A DNA stretch of 44,534 nt from CAIPVR01 sp049316905. GTDB taxonomy: Bacteria > Actinomycetota > Acidimicrobiia > Acidimicrobiales > Microtrichaceae. The position numbers and the translations under genes were made by a program. Within the stretch, counting starts at the first letter, position 1, and the number at the start of each line of letters is the position of its first letter. The stretch spans positions 1 to 44,534 of the forward strand of contig JBMOJH010000015.1 of assembly GCA_049316905.1 (NCBI GenBank). The letters run 5' to 3'. Shown piece after piece: positions 39,524 to 44,534 of this stretch. A model generated the notes under the pieces. The model saw only the letters and a list, made by a program, of their open reading frames with translations. It had not been told where the DNA came from and ran no database searches.

Positions 39524-39725
39524 CCCACTCGTCGTCGCCGAGGTCCTCGACCCGCTCGTCGTCGGGGTCGAGATCGGTCTCGATGTCATCGTCGGGCAGG
39601 GCCGGGGGGCGGTCGGACTCCAGGTCGTTGAAGAGGCCCTCGATGTCGAGGTCGGGCCCGCGCTTCATGGCACGAGCCTCCTCGTAGCGGCGATGCCGAC
39701 CCTTCTTCACGGTGGGACTCCCCAT
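39498..39725 (-). CDS. Small acidic protein with basic N-terminus, unknown function
   Basis: A 75-residue protein. Residues 1-22 are basic (VKKGRHRRYEEARAMKRG) and 23-75 strongly acidic, with many Asp/Glu (DDDIETDLDPDDERVEDLGDDE), so the protein is probably disordered or an adaptor. ATG 39725 gives MGSPTVKKGRHRR; an upstream ATG at 39755 would add ten residues without support. A -10-like TACACT (about 39741-39746, minus) lies upstream. The 3' end overlaps the convergent DUF2357-like gene by 26 nt, so transcripts of the two would be antisense there. No family is recognised. Confidence 0.55.
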   Translation of the reverse strand: MGSPTVKKGRHRRYEEARAMKRGPDLDIEGLFNDLESDRPPALPDDDIETDLDPDDERVEDLGDDEWVSEESERG

Positions 39726-39804
39726 CGTCAGTGACCGAACGGCCGAGTGTAGCAACCCGCCCCCCGGGGGTCATGCACCGCCCCGGCGCCGCGACGGGCC
39801 TGAG

Positions 39805-39816
39805 TACGCTGCCCCG
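39805..39816 (+). promoter_or_regulatory. Leaderless-type -10 element of the GH13 gene
   Basis: TACGCT at 39805-39810, 6 nt, then GTG at 39817. It decides the start over upstream in-frame codons, which lie in non-conserved sequence. Confidence 0.5.
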
Positions 39817-41364
39817 GTGCCCCACGGCCCCGAACTCCCGTGGTGGGTCACCGGTGTGGCCTACCAGATCTACCCGCGCAGCTTCGCCGACTCCGACGGC
39901 GACGGCGTGGGCGACCTCCCCGGCCTCGTCGCCCACCTCGACCACGTGGCCGACCTCGGGGCCGACGCGGTCTGGGTCTCGCCGTTCTTCCGGTCCCCCA
40001 TGGCCGACTTCGGCTACGACGTGGCCGACTTCCGCGACGTCGACCCTCTGTTCGGCTCCCTGGCCGACGCGGACGCCCTGATCGGGCGGGCCCACGAGCT
40101 CGACCTGCGCGTGGTGTTCGACCTCGTGCCGAACCACACCTCGGTCGAGCACCCGTGGTTCCGGGCGGCCCGGTCGTCGCGGACGGACCCGCACCGCGAC
40201 TGGTACGTGTGGCGGGACCCCGGCCCCGACGGCTCGCCCCCCAACAACTGGCGGGCCGCCTTCGCGGACGAGCCGGCCTGGACCCTCGATCCCGAGAGCG
40301 GCCAGTACTACCTCCACCTGTTCCTGCCCGAGCAGCCGGACCTCGACTGGAACCACCCCGCCGTGCCGGCGGAGATCGCCGGCGTCATGGAGTTCTGGAT
40401 GGCCCGGGGCGTCGACGGCTTCCGCTGCGACGTGATCCACTGCATCGGCAAGGACCCCGCCCTGCCGGACGCACCGGAGGAGCTCGCGGGACTGCCCGCC
40501 TGTCTGTTCGACCACGGCCCCGGCACGATGGAGCAGATCCGCTTCCTGCGGGGCGTGGTGGACCGCACGCCCGGCGACCGGCTGCTGCTCGGCGAGACCT
40601 ACGTGTTCGACCGCGACCGGATCGCCGGGTACCTCGGCGACGGCGACGGCCTCCACCTCGGCTTCGACATCCCCGCCCTGCACGCACGGTGGGACGCGGC
40701 GGCCTGGCGCGCCGAGGTCGAGTCCGCGCTCGAGCTCTACCCGCCGCGGCACGCCCAACCCGCCTGGGTGCTCTCGAACCATGACGTCCCCCGCCACCGG
40801 ACGCGGTACGGGACCGTGGCCCGGGCCCGCGCCGCGGCCGTCCTCCTCCTCACCCTCTGGGGCACCCCGACCGTCTACATGGGTGAGGAGCTCGGCCTCG
40901 AGGACGCAGAGGTGCCGCCCGGGCGCGTCGTGGACCCGGGTGGCCGGGACGGGTGCCGGGCCCCGCTGCCCTGGGAGCGGGACGGGCGCCACGGCTGGCC
41001 CGCGGAGCCGTGGCTGCCGTTCGCGCCCGACGCCGGCGCCCTCAGCGTGGCGGCCCAGCGGGGCGACCCCGCCTCGATGCTGGAGCACTACCGGCGCCTC
41101 CTGCACCTGCGGCGGGCCACGCCGGCCCTGCACCGGGGCGACCTGCGCCTGCTCGACGCCCCCGACGGGGTGCTGGCCTACCGGCGGACGGCCGACGAGG
41201 GCAGCGACAGCGACGGCAGCGCGATCGAGGTGTGGATCAACTTCACCGACGTGGAGCACCCCGACGCCCGCCCCACCGGCACGTGGCTCGGCGGCACCCT
41301 CGTCGCCGCGCCCGCCGCCGGCAGCCCGCTCGGACCCGACGAGGCCCGGATCCTGGCCGTATGA
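39817..41364 (+). CDS. GH13 alpha-glucosidase (oligo-1,6-glucosidase/trehalose-hydrolase-like)
   Basis: A retaining alpha-glucosidase of the GH13 family, 515 residues. VAYQIYPRSFADSDGDGVGDLPG (14-36) is the N-terminal signature with a calcium-type loop DSDGDG. The conserved GH13 regions are DLVPNHT (102-108), GFRCDVIH with nucleophile D205, LLLGETY with acid/base E260, and LSNHDVPR with stabiliser D323. The shape fits the alpha-1,4/1,6-glucosidase subfamilies, but the exact substrate is not determined. No signal peptide is present, so the enzyme is probably cytoplasmic. Its stop overlaps the TSUP gene start by 4 nt (ATGA). Confidence 0.93.
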   Translation: MPHGPELPWWVTGVAYQIYPRSFADSDGDGVGDLPGLVAHLDHVADLGADAVWVSPFFRSPMADFGYDVADFRDVDPLFGSLADADALIGRAHELDLRVVFDLVPNHTSVEHPWFRAARSSRTDPHRDWYVWRDPGPDGSPPNNWRAAFADEPAWTLDPESGQYYLHLFLPEQPDLDWNHPAVPAEIAGVMEFWMARGVDGFRCDVIHCIGKDPALPDAPEELAGLPACLFDHGPGTMEQIRFLRGVVDRTPGDRLLLGETYVFDRDRIAGYLGDGDGLHLGFDIPALHARWDAAAWRAEVESALELYPPRHAQPAWVLSNHDVPRHRTRYGTVARARAAAVLLLTLWGTPTVYMGEELGLEDAEVPPGRVVDPGGRDGCRAPLPWERDGRHGWPAEPWLPFAPDAGALSVAAQRGDPASMLEHYRRLLHLRRATPALHRGDLRLLDAPDGVLAYRRTADEGSDSDGSAIEVWINFTDVEHPDARPTGTWLGGTLVAAPAAGSPLGPDEARILAV

Positions 41365-42191
41365 CGGTCGCGCCGATGGCGGTGGCGGCCCTCGCGCTGG
41401 CGTGCGCGTTCGGGGGCTCCCTCGGCGGCATCGGCGGTGCGACCCTGCTGGTCCCGGTGCTGCTCGCACTCGGCGTCGACCCGCGGGCCGCGGCACCCAT
41501 CGGACTCGTGACCGTGGCCGCCGGCTCGCTGGCCTCCGCCTCCCGGCCCCTCCAGGACGGCCTCGTCCACCACCGGCTCGGGCTCACCGTCGAGCTGGCG
41601 GCGTCGAGCGGCGCGGTGGCCGGCGCCCTGCTGTCCGCGTCGGTGCCCGAGGTCTGGTTGGCCCGCGTGCTCGGCATCGCGGCGCTCATCGGGGCGGTCG
41701 CCGCGCTGGCGCGCACCGGGATCCGCAACCGGCCCGACCCCCTCTTCGGCGGCGAGTCCGCCGGCGAGTGGCCCGGCACCCTCGGCGGCCAGTACTCACT
41801 CGACGGCGAGATGGTCCCGTACCAGGCCCGGAACCTGCCGGGAGGGCTCGCCGCCTCGCTGGTGGCAGGGGTGGTGGCCGGGCTCTCGGGCGTGGGCGGC
41901 GGGTTCCTGAAGACCCCGGCGATGAGCGAGATCATGAAGGTCCCGGTGAAGGTGGCCGCGGCCACCACCACCTTCACCCTCGGGATCACCGCGACCACCG
42001 GGCTGGTGGTCTACGCGGAGCAGGGTCGGGTGGAGCCCCACGACGCCGCGGCCGCGCTGCTCGGCGCGCTCGTCGGCGGAGTGCTCGGGGCCCGGACCCA
42101 GGCCCGCATCCACGCCACCACCGCCCGCAGGGTCACCGGGGGCCTGCTCCTCGTGGTCGCGGCCGTCGTGATCGGACGGACCCTCACGTGA
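41361..42191 (+). CDS. TSUP-family transporter (TauE/SafE sulfite exporter type)
   Basis: TSUP proteins move sulfite, organosulfonates or related anions across the membrane. The 276-residue protein has about seven to eight membrane helices in two halves. The internal repeat marks are FGGSLGGIGGATLLVPVLL (17-35) and AGLSGVGGGFLKTPAMS (about 173-189), the pair of G-rich loops typical of TauE/SafE. A soluble insert with PLFGGESAGEW lies between the halves (about 120-155). ATG 41361 overlaps the GH13 stop. The DUF1634 gene follows with a 4-nt overlap, a pairing seen in many prokaryotes, which suggests a two-component permease. The substrate is unknown. Confidence 0.92.
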   Translation: MTVAPMAVAALALACAFGGSLGGIGGATLLVPVLLALGVDPRAAAPIGLVTVAAGSLASASRPLQDGLVHHRLGLTVELAASSGAVAGALLSASVPEVWLARVLGIAALIGAVAALARTGIRNRPDPLFGGESAGEWPGTLGGQYSLDGEMVPYQARNLPGGLAASLVAGVVAGLSGVGGGFLKTPAMSEIMKVPVKVAAATTTFTLGITATTGLVVYAEQGRVEPHDAAAALLGALVGGVLGARTQARIHATTARRVTGGLLLVVAAVVIGRTLT

Positions 42192-42493
42192 GCGACGACG
42201 CCGTGACCCCCTCCGGTCCGCCGCCGGACCCGAAGGCCGGGCGGTTCGAGCCGCTCGCCGCGGCGCTGCGCCGCGTCCTCCTCCTCGTGGCCGTGCTCGC
42301 CGGCCTCGGCGCGCTGGTCCCGGGCACACCCGGGCGGATCGCCGCCTGGGCCGCGATCGGCGTCCTGATGGCCACGCCGCTGTTCCGGGTCGGCTGGCTC
42401 GGCCGGCGCTGGTTCCGCCGGGGCGACCCCCGCTTCGGCTGGGTGGCCGTGGGCGTCCTCGCAGTGGTCGCGGTGGCGGCGATCCTCGGATGA
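42188..42493 (+). CDS. DUF1634 membrane protein, partner of TSUP permease
   Basis: A 101-residue protein with three hydrophobic helices at about 27-46, 49-65 and 83-100, and a polar N-terminus. DUF1634 proteins are nearly always encoded beside TauE/SafE-type permeases and probably act as a small subunit. GTG 42188 overlaps the TSUP stop by 4 nt (GTGA), so production is coupled. It ends convergently with rnd, 30 nt away; a perfect 12-bp palindrome GGTCGGCCGACC (42499-42510) lies in that gap but has no loop, so it is not a hairpin terminator. Confidence 0.8.
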   Translation: MSDDAVTPSGPPPDPKAGRFEPLAAALRRVLLLVAVLAGLGALVPGTPGRIAAWAAIGVLMATPLFRVGWLGRRWFRRGDPRFGWVAVGVLAVVAVAAILG

Positions 42494-42523
42494 CCGCCGG
42501 TCGGCCGACCCCGGGACCCAGGA

Positions 42524-43687
42524 TCAGGGCCGGTGACGGTCCTCGAGCACGAGGCCGTGGGCACGGTCGAACGCGAGCGTGGCCTCACCCTCCACCAGCC
42601 GCCGGATCGGTTCACCGACGATCTCGGCCCGCCAGCCCTGCGTGAGGCGGGCCCCGGGCACGCCCCGCAGGAGGTCCTCGAGGTCGGCGCGGGTCGCGAG
42701 CAGCGACGTCTCGAGTTCCAGGTCGCGGGAGCGCTGACTCACCCATGCGGACACGAGCGGTACGGCCGGACGCAGCTCCGAGGGCAGCTCCGGCACCACC
42801 GGACCCGGCGTCCGGGTCGGGCGGTTGTCCTTGGCTGCCGCGACCGCGGCGAGCAGTTCCTCGGCGAGCCCGCCGCGCACGTTGCGGCCGTCGACGCCCC
42901 GCAGGGAGCGCAGCTCCTCGACGGTGGTCGGCGCCGCGGACGCCACCGACACCACGGCGAGGTCCGACAGCACGAACCGGGGCGTCTGGTCGGTCTCGGC
43001 CGCCCGGCGCTCCCGCCACGCGGCCACGGCCTGCGCCACCGCGAGCGACGAGCCCTTGAGGTGCCGGATCTCCTTGATGCGCCGCCATGCGTCGTCCGGG
43101 TCGCGGGGGCCGCGGTACTCGGTGCGCAGCTCCTCGCACGCCTCGAGGACCCACTCGGCCCGGCCCCGCTCGTCGATGCGCGCCCAGAGCAGGTCGTGGA
43201 GCTCGAGCAGATGCGCCACATCGGCCGCCGCGTAGGTCAGCTGGGCCGGACGAAGCGGCCGTCGCAGCCAGTCCGTGAGCCGGTCGGCCTTGGGCACCCG
43301 CACCTTCAGCTCCCGTTCGAGCAGGGTGGCGAGCGACGGGCTCGTGTAGCCGAGGAAGCCGGCCTCGAGCTGGGTGTCGACCAGCGTGCGGGGCACCGTG
43401 CCGCACGCCCGCTCGAGCACCTCCATGTCCTGGCGGGCCGCATGCATGACCGCCACCGCGGGCGAGTCGAGGACCTTCGCGAACGGGGCCAGGTCGACCG
43501 AGAGGGCGTCCACCAGCACGATGCCGTGGCGGTCCGCGACCTGCACCACCGCCACGTGCGGGTAGTAGGTCTTCTCGCGGTGGAACTCGGTGTCGATCGC
43601 GTAGCGCGGTTCGGCCGCGAGGCGGTCGACGAGCGCGGCGAAGCCCCGGTCGTCGTCGACGACGTCGTACTCCGGCTCGGAGCTCAG
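42524..43687 (-). CDS. rnd: Ribonuclease D (DEDD 3'-5' exonuclease with HRDC domain), probable CTG start
   Basis: RNase D trims tRNA and other RNA 3' ends. The 387-residue reading has DEDDy motifs Exo I D32-x-E34 (IDTEFH), Exo II Asp in MHAARQDMEVL, and Exo III Tyr/Asp in LTYAAADVAHLLE, then HRDC domains (about 205-300 and a weaker one near the C-terminus). The first ATG/GTG/TTG in this frame is GTG 43555, but starting there would delete Exo I. The next upstream in-frame possibility is CTG 43687, which overlaps the rhodanese TGA as CTGA, in the style of the ATGA and GTGA junctions elsewhere here. GAGG lies about 10 nt upstream. A sequencing error is the alternative. Confidence 0.9.
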   Translation of the reverse strand: MSSEPEYDVVDDDRGFAALVDRLAAEPRYAIDTEFHREKTYYPHVAVVQVADRHGIVLVDALSVDLAPFAKVLDSPAVAVMHAARQDMEVLERACGTVPRTLVDTQLEAGFLGYTSPSLATLLERELKVRVPKADRLTDWLRRPLRPAQLTYAAADVAHLLELHDLLWARIDERGRAEWVLEACEELRTEYRGPRDPDDAWRRIKEIRHLKGSSLAVAQAVAAWRERRAAETDQTPRFVLSDLAVVSVASAAPTTVEELRSLRGVDGRNVRGGLAEELLAAVAAAKDNRPTRTPGPVVPELPSELRPAVPLVSAWVSQRSRDLELETSLLATRADLEDLLRGVPGARLTQGWRAEIVGEPIRRLVEGEATLAFDRAHGLVLEDRHRP

Positions 43688-44007
43688 GTGGGCCCCGCCT
43701 CGACCGGGCGGCCCGACTCGATCCAGGCCAGCGTGCCACCGGTGACGTTGACCGCCGGGCGCCCCACCGCCGCGAGCGCCTCGCAGGCCTTGAGGCTGCG
43801 GGCGCCGCTCCGGCAGATCACGTAGACCACGTCAGCCGCCGGCACCTCGTCGATGCGTGCCGCGAACTCCGGGAGCGGGATCGGCACGACGCCGGGGACC
43901 CTGGCCTCCTCCAACTCGTCGGGGTTGCGGACGTCGACCACGACGGCACCTCCGGCCATGACCTGCTCCAACCCCGCGACGTCGATCTCCTCGATCGGCT
44001 GTGACAT
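43684..44007 (-). CDS. Single-domain rhodanese-like protein
   Basis: A 107-residue sulfurtransferase-type domain. VVVDVRNPDELEEARVPGVVPIPL (22-45) is the CH2A-side motif, and Cys65 in VICRSGARS is the catalytic cysteine with a five/six-residue active loop. Residues 90-100 hold NVTGGTLAWIESGRP, typical of the family end. It may pass sulfur from persulfides to partners; a link with the TtuB/TtuA pair 25 kb away is speculation. ATG 44007 is preceded by a leaderless-type -10 (TAGCGT, 44015-44020) that uses the stop codon of mobA. Its own stop overlaps the probable rnd start. Confidence 0.92.
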   Translation of the reverse strand: MSQPIEEIDVAGLEQVMAGGAVVVDVRNPDELEEARVPGVVPIPLPEFAARIDEVPAADVVYVICRSGARSLKACEALAAVGRPAVNVTGGTLAWIESGRPVEAGPT

Positions 44008-44020
44008 GCGACCGACGCTA
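44008..44020 (-). promoter_or_regulatory. Leaderless-type -10 of the rhodanese gene, overlapping the mobA stop
   Basis: Minus-strand TAGCGT (44020-44015), 7 nt, then ATG at 44007. The TAG at 44020-44018 is the mobA stop codon. Confidence 0.55.
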
Positions 44021-44534
44021 CCCCGGCGCGCGCCGTTCCCGGCGCACCGGCGGGTCCCCACCGGCCGTCCAGCCGGGGGGCAGGTCCTCCGGGCGATCGG
44101 CGTCGGACCAGCCCGCGCCCGGCGCCACCGGCACCACCACGACGCGGCCCGCCCGGGCGAAGCCGGGCCCGAGCGCCCGCTCCCCCGCGGCGACCACCTC
44201 GCCCAGCGCGGCCGCCGCCCCGGCACCGACCGCCGCGCAGGACCACTGCGGCCGACCGTCGACCTCGGGGACCAGGACGTCGGTGTCGGTCGAGGGCCGG
44301 GCGAGCAGCGCCCGGACCTCCGCCGGGTCGAGGAGCGGCAGGTCACAGGCGGCCACCAGCAGCCGACGGCCGGGGCGGAGCCGGGCCGCCGTGGCGACCG
44401 CCGCGAGCGGACCCTCACCCGGGCGGTCGTCGTCGACCACCAGGTCGGCACCCGTCATGGAATCGACGCCGCCCTCCATCACGACACCGCCCTTCCCCAC
44501 GACACCGCCCTTCCCCACGACACCGCCCTTCCCC
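44018..44534 (-). CDS. MobA-like molybdenum cofactor guanylyltransferase, 5' end cut by window edge
   Basis: This enzyme attaches a nucleotide (GMP for MobA) to molybdopterin. The C-terminal two-thirds is visible: DDDRPGEGPLAAVATAARL, the ACDLPLLDPAEVRALL motif with the metal-binding Asp, and QWSCAAVG in the middle. The N-terminal GG-x-S-x-RMG-x-DK loop lies beyond the right edge, so the start is unknown. At the cut the frame holds hexapeptide copies (V-G-K-G-G-V) from an 18-bp tandem repeat, which is unusual for this family. MobA and other NTP transferase_3 members cannot be separated without the N-terminus. Confidence 0.75.
   Translation of the reverse strand, partial: GKGGVVGKGGVVGKGGVVMEGGVDSMTGADLVVDDDRPGEGPLAAVATAARLRPGRRLLVAACDLPLLDPAEVRALLARPSTDTDVLVPEVDGRPQWSCAAVGAGAAAALGEVVAAGERALGPGFARAGRVVVVPVAPGAGWSDADRPEDLPPGWTAGGDPPVRRERRAPG
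44480..44533 (-). repeat. 18-bp tandem repeat, three perfect copies, in frame in mobA
   Basis: The plus-strand unit cacgacaccgcccttccc occurs at 44480-44497, 44498-44515 and 44516-44533, and the next base is the last of the window. In the mobA frame each unit encodes a cyclic GKGGVV. The array probably continues beyond the edge. Confidence 0.97.

Noticed and set aside
42499..42510. Perfect palindrome GGTCGGCCGACC between DUF1634 and rnd as a terminator or operator
   Set aside because: It has no loop, is short for GC-rich DNA, lies between convergent stops rather than at a promoter, and could arise by chance.
43556..43687. Starting RNase D at GTG 43555
   Set aside because: That start removes the Exo I motif (IDTEFH), while the upstream 44 codons read cleanly as RNase D sequence.

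Overview
The window is GC-rich, densely coding DNA (about 50 genes, no gene-free stretch over 300 bases) from an actinobacterium. A complete Pup-proteasome locus (pafA, prcA, prcB, pup, dop, mpa, pafB, pafC), FbiC for coenzyme F420, DUF3866, a MarP-like protease and a DUF1634/TSUP pair all point to Actinomycetota. The split gene order, the many leaderless promoters and the small lineage-specific proteins suggest Acidimicrobiia or a relative, but that class-level placement is inference. No rRNA, tRNA, insertion sequence, prophage or CRISPR array was seen.

Layout. 1-1002 (minus): tatB (cut by the left edge), a small membrane protein and a zinc-ribbon protein. 1158-1880 (plus): a GDPD phosphodiesterase. 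1877-7648 (minus): lepB, pafC, pafB, a DUF3866 protein and a CocE-type hydrolase. 7758-14751 (mostly minus): the proteasome core locus pafA, prcA, prcB, pup, dop and mpa, with one DUF2007-like gene on the plus strand. 14960-15193 (plus): a ferredoxin. 15307-18963 (minus): a Thr-rich membrane protein, then the overlapping chain ttuB-ttuA-trmI-marP. 19019-21004 (minus): an unknown basic protein, two small membrane proteins and a LON-domain protein. 21038-24725 (minus): dacB and the two halves of an NDP-forming acyl-CoA synthetase. 24738-33668 (plus): a GH84 glycosidase, a small protein, a FIST protein, transketolase, transaldolase, an HxlR regulator and fbiC. 33614-35358 (minus): a sigma-like/membrane-partner pair. 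35467-39523 (mostly plus): a LOG protein, then a Cys-rich protein, an McrB-like AAA ATPase and a DUF2357-like protein. 39817-42493 (plus): a GH13 glucosidase, a TSUP transporter and DUF1634. 42524-44534 (minus): RNase D, a rhodanese and mobA (cut by the right edge).

How the genes work together. Dop deamidates the GGQ end of Pup, PafA ligates Pup to lysines, Mpa (C-terminal QYL) unfolds pupylated proteins, and PrcAB degrades them; PafBC is the linked transcriptional regulator. ttuB-ttuA-trmI reads as a tRNA T-loop modification operon (2-thiolation of U/T54 plus m1A58). hxlR-fbiC reads as a regulated F420-biosynthesis operon with a visible palindromic operator. The McrB-like/DUF2357 pair is the least explained block.

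Two features run across the whole window. First, 16 genes have a TANNNT -10 element ending 6-9 nt before the ATG or GTG, the signature of leaderless transcripts; in three cases the TAG of that element is also the stop codon of the gene upstream. Second, both ends of the window lie inside 18-bp in-frame tandem repeats (in tatB and in mobA), which suggests the sequence is a contig that broke at minisatellites.
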